The notes beneath the pieces were generated by a model. That model was not told the origin of the DNA and did no database searches. It saw only the letters and a list, made by a program, of their open reading frames with translations. A stretch of DNA of 64,000 bases from Bathynomus jamesi (Eukaryota; Arthropoda; Malacostraca; Isopoda; Cirolanidae): positions 563,001-627,000 of the forward strand of contig JAJOZX010000922.1 of the NCBI GenBank assembly GCA_023014485.1. The letters run 5' to 3'. The position numbers were made by a program, and so were the translations under genes. Position 1 is the first letter of the stretch; every line of letters begins with the position of its first letter. Below, in pieces: positions 54,573-64,000 of the stretch.

Positions 54573-55744
54573 CAGGGTGTTTCATATCATGTGGGACGCA
54601 CTTTCAGGATGGATTCAGGACCTGAAAACAATGAAAAAGTTTATATAAACATATGCCCGAAATCGCTTTGTTTCCGAGTTACAGCCCGTTGTGTGTTCCA
54701 GCAAGTATCCGCCTTTCCTTTAAAGGAAGTGCTCAAAATGACCGCCTTGCGCTTGAATACACGCCTGAACACGCCTCGTCATACACTGTCTGACGCGTTC
54801 AAACATTCCAGGTATTGCTCGGATTTTCTGGCATCCTTGTTCTACACGTTGGCGAAGCATTTCAATGTTGTCAATGAGTGTCACGTAAACGACGTATTTC
54901 AGATGACCCCACAGGTAAAAATCGAGTGGATTCAGGTCCAGGGAGCGAGCAGGCCACGCAATTGGTCCTCCACGACCTATCCATTTATCAAGGAAATGGT
55001 CATCCAAATAGTCTCTGGCTACTCGACTAAACTGAGGCGGAGCGCCGTCATGCATAAACCACATACGACGTCGGACACCAAGAGGAACTTCATCTAGTAA
55101 ATCGCTTAAATCATTCCTTAAAAAATTGGAATACGATTCTCCTGTTAATCTTCCAGGCAAAACAAAAGGACCGATTAAGTTGTCGGCAATAAGTCCTGCC
55201 CATACAATATACATTAATACTAAATTGTTGTTGGTGCCCTGACTGGATGATGGCATGCGGATTCTCTTCGGCCCAGTGATGAGTGTTGTGAAAATTGATT
55301 ACGCCATTTCTTGTGAAGGCAGCCTCATCAGAAAACAGCACGGAGGATAGAAAAAGAGGATCGCGAGCACAAAAACTTTTAAGGTTTTTTTTTCACTGGA
55401 TTGCACTTATTCACGGTAAGAAGTTACGAATACGAACAGTGAAACACCGCGATGCACCTCTGACTGAGTGATGGCTCTACACTCAACGATATTGAAACAT
55501 GTCATAGAGTGTACGAAACATTACAATCGGCAAGGCCATACATGAAATAAGTCTCGTACACGCTCACAAACATTGTCGGCAACAGTGTTTGTAAACAGTT
55601 TGCGGAAAGAATTGCTGGAACATAAAACAGGGTGTAACTCGGAAACAAAGCGATTTCGGGCATATGTTTATATAATCTTTTTTCATTGTTTTTAGGTCCT
55701 GAATCCATCCTGAAAGTGCGTCCCACATGTTATGAAACACCTTG
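54573..55744 (-). mobile_element. Mariner, 1.17 kb, TIR CAGGGTGTTTCATATCATGT
   Basis: Left CAGGGTGTTTCATATCATGT and right (inverted) CAAGGTGTTTCATAACATGT, with long inverted arms sharing ggatggattcaggacctg/caggtcctgaatccatcc. TA outside the left end. A transposase remnant is on the minus strand. Confidence 0.92.
54720..55341 (-). pseudogene. Mariner-type transposase, catalytic half
   Basis: From 55341: MLFSDEAAFTRNGVINFHNT (first D), a frameshift near 55220-55250, then FMHDGAPPQFSRVARDYLDD (second D), [20 protein letters not shown] (third) and the end IQAQGGHFEHFL at 54720. The N-terminal DNA-binding part is missing. Confidence 0.9.
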
Positions 55745-55879
55745 TGTATACACTAATATGTAAAATACATGTAGATACGGATTGAAGTAAGTTACAGTAC
55801 ATTTATATATAAAAATTGATGAATGACTGAGCCAACCATTCTTCAACAATAACGCATTGAATTTATTAGAGCAGTCAGT
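55745..55879. other. Short spacer
   Basis: Nothing recognised. Confidence 0.4.
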
Positions 55880-56500
55880 AGCTAGAGAAACTTCCTTTTC
55901 TTCGATTTCCTCTTGGGTACTGATTTCGGTACAACTCTCTCTCTCGACTCCAGCAATAGTCTACCATCATTCGAACATCCCATCTTCACTGATACCTCCA
56001 TTCCATTTCTGAATTATCCTGGTGGGATCTTTTTCCCTGTTTCTCGCTTACCGCGGCTAAGTTTTCAGGAAAAAATAAAGATGAGAGTCTAGGGGGTGTA
56101 TCTTAACACTCATGTTACATCCCAGCAAACGATATTTTCGGATCATGTCTAACTATTTCTTTGTAGTCATCAGGCTTCCTGTTACCAAGGAAGATGTTCA
56201 CAACAGCCTTAAAAGCTAGCCAAGCATCATGATCCGTCAATGCATCTTCAAATGCTAGATCGCTTGAGTTGTTTTATTTGAGGACCGCCGAGCACTCCTT
56301 CCTTCAGCTTAGCATGACTAATTTTGGGGAATTTTTGACATAAAAACTGGTATCCAGATCCTTCGTTCTTGAGACTTTTGACGAAATTTTTCATTAATCC
56401 ACGCGTTATGTGGAGTGGAGGTAACAGTATTTTGTTACAATCTACCTGTGGATTAGCAATGATGTTTGCTTGTCCAGGAGTAATCTGCTTTCTCTGATAA
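55880..56500 (-). pseudogene. Remnant of a conserved repetitive arthropod protein, function unknown
   Basis: The minus strand from about 56490 has QVDCNKILLPPLHITRGLMK and NFVKSLKNEGSGYQFLCQKF, then (shifted) ALTDHDAWLAFKAVVNIFLG, and further down PENLAAVSEKQG and EMEWRYQ...MMVDYCW. I recall a family in many arthropod genomes with LPPLHIKLGLMK and a later E(R)FHQD...MMADYCW pattern, with no named domain. It is probably transposon-associated. Several frame breaks; no TIR seen. Confidence 0.6.
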
Positions 56501-57025
56501 AATATTTGTTTGGGCAGTTAATAATCTGTTCTTACATTCGTAAATAAAATGTGGCAGTTTGTTGAAACCTACTAAAGAAATTAAAGAAAGTATAATTATT
56601 CATGTTTTATATCTTATATATTTTCCCTGTATTTATTTGTCTTATATATTTCCCTGTATTTATTTCTTTTTTTTTTATGGACTAAAATAAAGTGTTTGCT
56701 GCTCGCCGACTTTTTATACAGTAAAATACAGGTTCTGCCCCCTTTCAGAAAATAGGAAATAGGATTTTTTATAAAAATAAATAAGTTAGCTCTAAAACTA
56801 AAATCGTTTAAAATTAAATAAATATTTTTTTATAATATAATTTAAAGATATATTTGTATATTAAGTCAAAAATTTGTTTTTGTTTTAAATTTTGTTTACC
56901 ATGTTTCAGTTTTTGTTTGAAAGAACGGATAGTACTCCAATACATTACAACCCTAGCCTCATAGTGGTATTTACCACTATGAGAAGATTAATAGCTTGTA
57001 TATTATCTGTGTCGTTTTTTGAGAC
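56501..57025. other. AT-rich spacer
   Basis: The duplicated block at 56520-56585 matches 54085-54150. Otherwise nothing recognised. Confidence 0.5.
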
Positions 57026-57477
57026 CATACTGGTCTAATGGGTGCTGTAATACTGTGCTATTGCCGATGGTTGTTGTTGCTGTTGGTTAGCCGATCAGCC
57101 CACCCTGATCGAGCAAGCCGGCGGCACGCAGGTAACCGATCGCCCTCTCTGGAGTGGACCAGAGGTTCAACGCACTAGTGATGTTGTGTTGTGTTCTATG
57201 TTGTGCTAGAGCGGTACAGTCTGTCATAATGTGTTCAATTGTTTGTGGTGTGTCCTGGCACAGGTGGCAGGTGTCGTCTGTGGAGTTGTCTGTGTTTATA
57301 TGTCTGTAAGTTGGGGTGATGTCCACATTGGAATCGTGCTAAGTTAACTCGATTCGATCTGCTCAGGCTGGTCTCTGACCTGTCAATGGGTGGCGTTTGC
57401 CGATGGTTGGGAGGTTATGCATGAGGGGTATGTACAAAGGGGGTCATGAGGTAATCTAAGGAAAGCATGTTCGCGTG

Positions 57478-57480
<3 letters not shown>
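57026..57480 (-). pseudogene. LINE C-terminal fragment with CCHC-like motif
   Basis: The minus ORF 57326-57087 has CHLCQDTPQTIEHIMTDC, the C-x2-C-x8-H-x4-C motif found after the RNase H or RT region in R1/Jockey/I-type LINEs. About 55 bp of 3' sequence follow. The upstream part (57480-57330) is frame-broken. It sits in opposite orientation between spacer and (TA)n. Confidence 0.8.
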
Positions 57481-57546
<66 letters not shown>

Positions 57547-57562
57547 TATATATATATATATG
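57479..57562. repeat. (TA)n microsatellite
   Basis: About 40 TA units with one interruption. Confidence 0.97.
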
Positions 57563-57720
57563 TTACTTGGGGTTGTTTAACCACCTTCGCAACATCTAAG
57601 GTCATATGACGGAGGGAACCTACAGCTTTACGTGGGATCCGAACCACGGGTCGCTACATTATCTGGGCGCAGAGGACGGTCTCCCATCCAACTACTACCC
57701 AGACTCAATGTCGCTTAACT

Positions 57721-57722
<2 letters not shown>
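57563..57722 (-). mobile_element. 5S-headed SINE, head-truncated, between two (TA)n tracts
   Basis: Minus-strand tail ggttgtttaaccaccttcgc, body (tggttcggatcccacg), and a 5S-like box C (gtagttggatgggagacc). It stops at gttaagc, so the first 50 bp of the head are missing and replaced by (TA)n. Confidence 0.88.

Positions 57723-57774
<52 letters not shown>
57723..57774. repeat. (TA)n microsatellite
   Basis: About 26 TA units. Confidence 0.97.
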
Positions 57775-57777
<3 letters not shown>

Positions 57778-57899
57778 CAATAAGAATATTTATAATTACT
57801 TGAGATTTTGCATATTTTGTTTTTTTGTCAAATGGAATATATTCAGGGAGTGAGACGGTGAAATTTTCAATTTCGAAAAATAAGAACCACCCTAATATA

Positions 57900-58471
57900 C
57901 CGGGTGTCCAAGAATTATCTGTACAATTTTTGGCTGTTATTAAAAGTCAACCATGAAGTGTAGAAATTCCAGTGTTGTCCCATTTTACAGAGAATCTCTA
58001 AGTTTTTTCTGATAACAAGTTTTGACAAGTTTTTTATTTTTTATACGCGGGTGACAGACATTGATGATTTAAAAGCAAGAATCACAGCTGCTATTGAGCG
58101 AATTGATGTGGATATGCTGTAGCGTACATGGCAACATTTGGATTATCGATTGGATGTTTTGCGAATCACTGATGGTGCACATATCGAATGTTTGTAACAA
58201 CGTTACTTTAGTAAAAGAAACTTTTGAAAATACAGATTCTAAATAATCTTGTTTAAGAATTTTACGTGTGTTATCAAGAATTTTATTAAAGGATGAAATT
58301 GTACAGATAATTTTCGGACAACTGGAATTTCTAAAAAACTTGTCAAAACTTGGTAATCAGAAAAAACTTAATGAGATTCTCTGTAAAATGGGACAACACT
58401 GGAATTTCTACACTTCATGGTTGACTTTTAATAACAGCCAAAACTTGTACAGATAATTCTCGGACACCCTG
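57900..58471 (+). mobile_element. Tc1/mariner MITE with long TIRs and transposase C-terminus
   Basis: CGGGTGTCCAAGAATTATCT and, inverted, CAGGGTGTCCGAGAATTATC start TIRs of about 135 bp that include ttttaataacagcca. TA flanks. Between them the plus strand reads DLKARITAAIERIDVDML, a stop, then RTWQHLDYRLDVLRITDGAH, the end of a mariner-type transposase. All else is deleted. Confidence 0.9.
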
Positions 58472-58480
58472 TATATATAT

Positions 58481-58483
<3 letters not shown>

Positions 58484-58517
<34 letters not shown>
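58484..58517. repeat. (TG)n microsatellite
   Basis: About 16 TG units. Confidence 0.95.
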
Positions 58518-58964
58518 TGTTTTGCTATTTTTTGGGACAGAGCGATGTTAATTATTTACGGAAAAATGTGCATACAAGGAAATAGCTGTATATAATGTGT
58601 GTACAACTGTACATGCCATGATCATACTTAAGTCATACGACTGGCTGTGCCGACTGGATGGGTTCTGAAGCCATCCAGGAAGGGGGTTCAGGGAAGGGTA
58701 CATTTTACTTCAAGAACTTGTTATGAAAGGAGGTGTCGCTCCAGTTAGCCTATACAAGTCTCTAAACTAACGCGCCTGGCTAAGTTCTAAGCCAACTGGC
58801 TGTGCCGCTGCCTGTTTGCTCTCTAAACGAACTGACTGTGAGCCGTTTACGCCATACAATTGGCTGTGCCATGGCTGCCTTCTAAGCCAACCGGCTGTGA
58901 TCCTAAAGCCGCCCAGGATGGCTAGTGAAGACTCCATTATGCTCCGAGACATGCCAGCGAGAAC

Positions 58965-59002
<38 letters not shown>

Positions 59003-59019
59003 TCTTATGTTTTATTACC
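58518..59019. repeat. Degenerate low-order repeats ending in (CT)n
   Basis: The motif gccaac(t/c)ggctgtg and variants (ctggctgtgccgac, aactgactgtgagccg, aattggctgtgccatg) recur about six times from 58638 to 58895. A (CT)n tract at 58968-59000 follows. It could be an old minisatellite or a LINE/SINE 3' region. No coding motif. Confidence 0.55.
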
Positions 59020-60046
59020 CTTGTTAGCAGGGTTGCCGAAGTTGGTATTAATGTACCAAATTTGGTACTTTCGGCCCTCTCTGGTACTTTTGGTACGACT
59101 TTCATAAAATTTGGTACTATTTGAGCATTTTATTAAATGAAATACTATTTACTTTTATTTTATACAGAGACGAATGCCAGGCACTTAACTACCTTCATAT
59201 TTCTCCTAACTTTCTTTTTTAGCGCTTTTTAGGCACTATTTTAATCTAGCGTCATTTGAAAATCTCATGCAAAACGATTTCATACGATTTTAAAAATACT
59301 CATCACTCATTTGGCGACAGTTCGTTATCTTGATGAATTTCAACTTAAAACTTTAAACTTTTATGTAACCTTATCAATGGAAATGTACAGGCGTTTCATA
59401 TTATCTAATATGTTTACTAATTTAGAATTACCTGAAGCGCTAGATCCTTCAAATGTGAGTGAAGGAAAGCCTAGCTCTATAATTCCTTTAGCAGTAAAGT
59501 TCCCCAATATCATTTGTGAAGAAGAGTATGAAGAACTAAACAAAGAATGGCGAGAATTAATTGTTTATGATATGCCACCTTCATGTAATAAGGTAAAAGA
59601 ACCCGAGAAATATTGGTATGCAGTTTCTATGGAAAAATGTGGTGATCAACCACGTTTTCCAATTTTATCAAAATTGATGCTAAACCTCATGTCTTTACCC
59701 CATTCATCTGCTGCTGCTGAAAGAATATTTTCGAGAGTGACCAATATTAAAACAAAAAATAGGTCTCGACTTAAAACAGACACACTAAATGGGTTACTGC
59801 ATAGCAAAAATTTGTTTGAAGGTACTGAATGTAAAACATGGCAACCCCCTCAAAGCCTGGTTGAAAAAGTAACAAACAAAGCATGGTGTATGAATGAGCG
59901 ATTAGAAGACATGGAAATGGCTGAATTCTAATAAAGGTAGTTTCTATGCATTTTAAATATTTGGTACTATTTTAGGATTTTTGGTACGCTTTACCATCTT
60001 CATTTGGTACTATTTCGAAAACTTCAGTGGCAACCCTGCTTGTTAG
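59020..60046 (+). mobile_element. hAT element with 8-bp CTTGTTAG duplication, 1.0 kb
   Basis: The element 59028-60038 has ends CAGGGTTGCCGAAGTT and, inverted, CAGGGTTGCCACTGAAGTT. Flanks are CTTGTTAG on both sides (59020-59027, 60039-60046). Both subterminal regions are rich in the motif TTTGGTAC (about seven copies). It carries the C-terminal half of a transposase. Confidence 0.95.
59311..59931 (+). pseudogene. hAT transposase C-terminal half, about 200 codons open
   Basis: The frame is already open at its left limit. It has LDEFQLKTLNFYVTLSMEMY (distal catalytic/helical region), then PEKYWYAVSMEKCGDQPRFP and SLPHSSAAAERIFSRVTNIK, the hAT C-terminal dimerisation signature, ending at a stop at 59929-59931. 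The BED finger and main catalytic part are missing. No frameshift in what remains. It could still be translated if transcribed, but could not transpose DNA alone. Confidence 0.88.
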
Positions 60047-60240
60047 GTTACCCACTCCCCGTTTGGAGGGTCTAGTCCAGCCTTCTTCATGCATAACCCC
60101 CCTCTCCCCTTTTGTTAGGTTAGGTTACCTACTCCCCCCTTCATGCATACCTTCCTCTTCCCTCTTGTTAGGCTAGATTACTCACTCCCCTTCATGCATA
60201 CCTCCTCTCCCCCGTTGAAGGGTCTAAACCCCTGGTTGCA
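60047..60240 (+). repeat. Imperfect about 60-bp tandem repeat
   Basis: Three units share tta(g/c)tcactcccc...ttcatgcata...cctc(t/c)cccc...gttagg. Flanked by the hAT duplication on the left. Confidence 0.8.
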
Positions 60241-60320
60241 TGCAATTTTTCAATTATTGATCATGTTGCATGCAATTGATTTGCACTCGGGATTTTTGCG
60301 GGTATACTACTAAATATACA

Positions 60321-60935
60321 CAGTAGTGTGCGCGTTACTTTCTATAAGTAACTGCGTTACCTGTACCATTACATTGATAAAAAGTAACGTCGCTACCACT
60401 TCAGTTATTTCTATGAAAAAGTAACGCGTTACCGTTACCGCTACCGTTACTTTTAAGAAAGACACTAAAGAGGAGAAAAGCTTTAATAATACCAAATTAT
60501 ATATGACAAAAATCAAAACATGAACTCGAATAAAAAAAATGGCCTGTCGAAAAAAACAAACTAATCTTGCAGATTTTTTTGGAGTGTATTATTCAATTTC
60601 AGGAATACTAGCTTTTCAAAAATGGCATCTGATAGTTCTCCTCGTTTGGGTCGAAGGATATCTTTGCCAACAGAAAACACTCGTTCGACGGCTGCACTAG
60701 ATGGGAGTGGAGTATTAAGAGCTGTGAACACCGATTTAAGTTCATCAGTCGGGAAGCATGACGTTGACGCTTTTCGCGTTGGGCAAGTGACACTAGCCAA
60801 ATGATCAGTTTGAAAGTGACGAGTAACGATTGAAATCGCTCTAAAAAGTAGTGCCGTTACCATTTTCGTTACAATATCTCGAAAGTAACGGCATTACCGC
60901 TACAACTACTAAAAAAGTAACGTCGTTACTCCTAC

Positions 60936-60937
<2 letters not shown>
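60321..60937 (-). mobile_element. hAT remnant with CGTTAC-rich ends
   Basis: Ends CAGTAGTGTGCGCGTTAC and, inverted, CAGTAGGAGTAACGACGTTAC. The subterminal regions are dense in (C)GTTAC. The interior encodes only a hAT C-terminal domain on the minus strand. No clear 8-bp duplication. Confidence 0.85.
60561..60863 (-). pseudogene. hAT C-terminal dimerisation domain, 100 codons open
   Basis: FTALNTPLPSSAAVERVFSV and GKDILRPKRGELSDAIFEKL form a complete hATC signature with no break. The first 25 codons run into the CGTTAC-rich end and are probably not original protein. Close in sequence to 33273-33509 and 47572-47728, yet the element ends differ. Confidence 0.88.

Positions 60938-60964
<27 letters not shown>
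60938..60964. repeat. (TA)n tract
   Basis: Between hAT and SINE. Confidence 0.9.
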
Positions 60965-60966
<2 letters not shown>

Positions 60967-61256
60967 GCGCCTCGGTGGTGTAGTGGTTAGCATCGCTGAC
61001 TACGAATCCATCGGCCCCGGGATCGAGACCCGGTGACGGTAGCCGGCGCGCAACAAAACCCAGCTGTTCATCCTTCCACACAATAAAGAAAGTGTTTGGT
61101 AGATAAATGGGTACCCTGGGTGGCCTAGTGGTTAAACGCTGGGTTACTGGTGAGGCGTGGTTTGGATTTCACGTTAAACTGTAGGTCTAAGTGGAGTGAA
61201 AAGCTTGACCTTCGTCAGAATGAACAATTCGGGTGGAAGCTAACCAAAGGTGTGTG
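60965..61256 (+). mobile_element. Dimeric tRNA-derived SINE, complete copy
   Basis: Unit 1 A box (gtggtgtagtggttagca) and B box (gggatcgagacccg); unit 2 A box (ggcctagtggttaaacgct) and B-box region (gtggtttggatttcacg); same tail, ending near ctaaccaaaggtgtgtg. The 3' end runs into (TG)n/(TA)n. Confidence 0.9.
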
Positions 61257-61258
61257 TG

Positions 61259-61302
<44 letters not shown>
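61257..61302. repeat. (TA)n-(TG)n microsatellite
   Basis: Compound dinucleotide repeat at the SINE 3' end. Confidence 0.95.
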
Positions 61303-61310
<8 letters not shown>

Positions 61311-61546
61311 GGTAAACCTGAAACATATTTACTAAAATAAAGTACAAATAGTAATAAAGATCAAATAAAGTGCTAAGTTTTGGACGCTCGAAGGAACCTT
61401 TAAAATAGTGCCTCATTGGAATGCCAAGTTGGCACCGTTTGTTTTGAAGCTATGAAGCGTCGGTCGGTATAAAGGTCACGTGATCTGAAATCAAGATGGC
61501 GCCGCCACTCGCAAGTTAGAACTTTTAATTCGAATAAGAGAGAATA

Positions 61547-61591
<45 letters not shown>

Positions 61592-61689
61592 AAGAGAGGT
61601 ATTTTAATCAGTTTGTTTCTCTGTTTCTTTGGGAATTGTAGTCCTCAGTTTTTGGACAGTGAAGTTAAATTTATCAAGGATGCTTTCCT
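61303..61689. other. Spacer with (TA)n
   Basis: (TA)n at 61549-61582. No gene. Confidence 0.5.
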
Positions 61690-62246
61690 TGAATTGGGTT
61701 ATCCCCTGGCTTTTTAAACAGGGCTTTTAAACATACCAAGAAAAGGTTTTACAGTAATGTTTCGCAAATATCTCTGGAACAAAAAAAATGTTTTAGTTTT
61801 ACCTACTGAATGCAATATGACAAGTGTATTTTTAAGTAATTCCAATAATCTGGTTATAAAAATAATTGCACTACATACTAGAAATTTCCTTCGTAAACAC
61901 AAGCTTGGGTTTACTTCTGATACTGTCCGAGTTTATAAAATTCAATATGAAAACTGTCACAAGGTTTATATCGGAGAAACTAATAATTCTGTTGACAGAA
62001 ATTATAGACATAAATACAGTCTTAGAATCGGCGGCCCTAATTCAGCTTTGCATTAGCATAGGACTCTTTCAGATCATTCACTCGATATTAATAATTCGGC
62101 TCTTTAGTTACGCATAAACGATAAAACCATGAGGAAATTGACCGAACCCTTTTTAATTGAAAATATTGATAATTTCAATAATGATAAAAGTAATTTTTAC
62201 GTCGATCCACTTTTAAACAAGATTTTAGCTCGAGATACTTTTTTTT
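61690..62246 (+). pseudogene. Penelope-like element fragment with GIY-YIG endonuclease
   Basis: The plus frame 61757-62056 contains LRKHKLGFTSDTVRVYKIQY then ENCHKVYIGETNNSVDRNYR: the GIY-YIG pair is represented by VYKIQ and VYIGET, with the CxxC/H spacing typical of Penelope endonucleases. After a stop (62054-62056) and shifts, homologous-looking sequence continues (SDHSLDINNSAL, RKLTEPFLIENIDNF) to about 62235. The reverse transcriptase is not present. It is the 3' end of a Penelope-like retroelement. Confidence 0.82.
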
Positions 62247-62251
62247 TTTTT

Positions 62252-62462
62252 TAATCTTTCCTTTCACCTTTTCAATAACGGCAAAGATCATGTGACGCGT
62301 GGAACCTTCAGCCTTCCGTGGAATCCGAACCACGGGTGGCTACATCATTTGAATGCGGAGGACAGTTATCCATCCAATTAGTAAACATACTCAGAATCGC
62401 CTAAACTAGCTGATTTAACAGGAAGCGGGTTGAGACGTGGCAACGACGCATTGTCTTTAGTT
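62252..62462 (-). mobile_element. 5S-headed SINE
   Basis: Minus-strand head (gcgtcgttgccacgtctcaa, then a 5S box C-like taattggatggataactgtc), body (gtggttcggattccacg) and tail (aggttccacgcgtcacatga), then a T-rich run on the plus strand at 62239-62253 (its A tail). It sits on the end of the Penelope-like fragment. Confidence 0.8.
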
Positions 62463-62744
62463 ACAACTACGTTTTCTGGTTCATAAAGGGTTTATCAAAT
62501 GTTTGCGATTCGAATAACATCTACTAAATAGATGTTAAGATGATGTTATTTTGTGTGACCTTAAAGGTATTACATCTTCACAGAAGATAGACGTTGTATT
62601 TCATTCTGATTTGCTTTCAGAATGCCGTCTGAAAGGGGTTCTTTTTGACGAATGGAAAACGATATGTACGAGATACTTCAACGTGTATCACATTGACATC
62701 CTTAAAGAGAATTAACAAATATTTGATAGAGAGGTTCTTATCAC
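62463..62744. other. Spacer
   Basis: No gene. It contains a short inverted pair agatgttaaga/atttagtagatg at 62519-62545. Confidence 0.4.
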
Positions 62745-62755
62745 ACACACACACA

Positions 62756-62932
62756 CACGGTCGTATGACGGAGGGGACCTACAGCTTTTCGTGGGATCGA
62801 GGGATTCGATCCACTACCCAACCAAAGACTCAGAGAAGCACTTCAATTATTGAATTCTTAAGTCCGAGCCCACATTCAAAACCAGGAGTCTCATTAACAG
62901 CCCGGTGCTTTACCAACGTAGGCTACCTTCAT
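62756..62932 (-). mobile_element. SINE with tRNA-Asn-like head on the shared tail
   Basis: On the minus strand from 62932: ggtagcctacgttggtaaag (A-box-like), cgggctgttaatgagactcc (an arm with GTT at the anticodon position, as in tRNA-Asn), then a linker. From 62808 down comes the shared body/tail (gatcccacgaaaagctgtag, gtcccctccgtcatacgacc). The head is not 5S. This is the third promoter type on this tail. Confidence 0.65.
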
Positions 62933-63950
62933 GGATGATAATTAACTTGCATGTTATTTTTCATTTTCCGCCCACTGATGTATAAAAAATTAAACTTTTT
63001 AACAGGTAAATGATTGTTAGAGTTCATACAGAAGGCAAGTCGCTTTAAAGTTTAATCATTTATATTTTTTCAAACTTTCTTTTTAATATTAAGAAATAGA
63101 TATCTTAAAGTTCTCTATAATTTTACGTCAGAAAGGGATCATGTTTTAATATCATAATATTGCGTATAATTATTTTTATCATTATAAATTTATTAATGGC
63201 TATGTAGTAAATTCAGTTCTTCCTGTCATTAACTAAAAAATTATAAGTAATAAATGACTTGATTACGTATCTATAATGCTTATATTTTAGTTTATCAATA
63301 CCGAAAATTGACTATAATTTGAAAGTTAATAATATCGTTCCGAGTAAATCAATAGAAATTTTTCCTTTAATATTTTGTCGAATCACAATTCCCGGTTTTT
63401 TGTTTCTGCAACAAAGCTTGCATCAACGTTGTAACTTAGGATCATATATTTCTCTAAGTAACTGTAATTTCTCATGTTAACTTTGGTACCTCGCTATACC
63501 ACTGGCTCGATTTATAGGACCAGAGCGGACACTGAAATTGGTCAGCAAAAATCACGACTTCAAAACACGCGAGTCCCTCTTCAAAAAAAGATTTTCTTTG
63601 AAAAATGTTTCTTCATTGGCTAATGCCGTCGAACGACTTTTTTTGAAATAAATGAAAGAAAAAAAATGATATAAAAAGAGAGAAAAAAAAATAATACTAA
63701 GGCGAGGCAAAGGTATTTAAAAGAAGCGCAATTTTCCTCTTTAAATCTTAGTTATAAAAGCAATTAAAAACAAATGATTTTGTATATTAAGAAAAAATAT
63801 ATATAAAAATTACCATGTACGTTAGGACACCCTTCCATCGTCTCAAAACACTAATAAAAGCCTTAGAGAGAAGCTTACATGTTTTAATTGCATAATACAT
63901 AATACAAAGTTAATTTAACAAATAAAAAAAGAAAGGAAAACCAGGAAAGA
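62933..63950. other. Gene-free AT-rich spacer
   Basis: No coding or RNA motif recognised; A-rich stretches at 63650-63700. Confidence 0.45.
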
Positions 63951-63955
63951 GAGAA

Positions 63956-63987
<32 letters not shown>

Positions 63988-63988
63988 C
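63951..63988. repeat. (GA)n microsatellite
   Basis: Near the window end. Confidence 0.95.
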
Positions 63989-64000
63989 TAAAAATTTAGT

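Overview
The window looks like repeat-dominated intergenic DNA from an arthropod with a large genome, possibly a crustacean. The reasons are eukaryotic splice-like and polyadenylation-like features, TTAGG-type repeat scraps (CCTAACC runs near 6780-6880, 34970-35070, 37120-37170), very many (TA)n, (CT)n and (GA)n microsatellites, CR1-like LINEs of a kind I associate with crustaceans, and Tc1/mariner, BEL/Pao and Penelope-like elements. The taxon is an inference from element families. I found no convincing host protein-coding gene; one exon-like ORF (49838-50064) is the only candidate. Almost every recognisable reading frame is a transposon remnant.

Layout. 0-14 kb: LINE fragments; a SINE with a 5S rRNA-like head that was broken by a LINE and by a hAT-type MITE; several palindromic MITEs; then the longest LINE (about 9.0-13.7 kb), which has an ORF1 with PHD-like and CCCH fingers and a decayed endonuclease/reverse transcriptase ORF2. 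14.9-22.5 kb: a mariner-derived foldback, a 5S-headed SINE, and a BEL/Pao LTR element (15749-22469, 5-bp target duplication ACGGC) that carries a 3.8-kb hAT transposon and has lost its pol region exactly at one hAT end. 22.8-38.5 kb: two CR1-like LINE copies, another LINE fragment, foldback elements, five Tc1/mariner derivatives, a hAT remnant, a dimeric tRNA-derived SINE, and a 31-bp satellite with a 14-bp palindrome in every unit. 40.1-43.3 kb: a three-level nest (outer TIR element, mariner inside it, hAT MITE inside the mariner transposase). 46.8-63 kb: more SINEs, four hAT remnants that keep only the C-terminal dimerisation region, three Tc1/mariner elements, two LINE remnants, a conserved unknown protein remnant and a Penelope-like GIY-YIG fragment.

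How it fits together. Autonomous families (hAT, Tc1/mariner, LINE) sit beside short derivatives that share their ends and probably depended on them. The SINEs look modular: a 5S-like, a tRNA-like and a tRNA-Asn-like head are each joined to the same 3' body, and that body resembles the second tRNA unit of the dimeric tRNA SINE. Target duplications (CGGAGGGG, CTTCTACG, ACGGC, CCTGACAT, ACGACGAC, CTTGTTAG, TAAATTTC, and TA for mariners) allow the insertion order to be read directly. All boundaries were read by eye; no alignment or database search was run.
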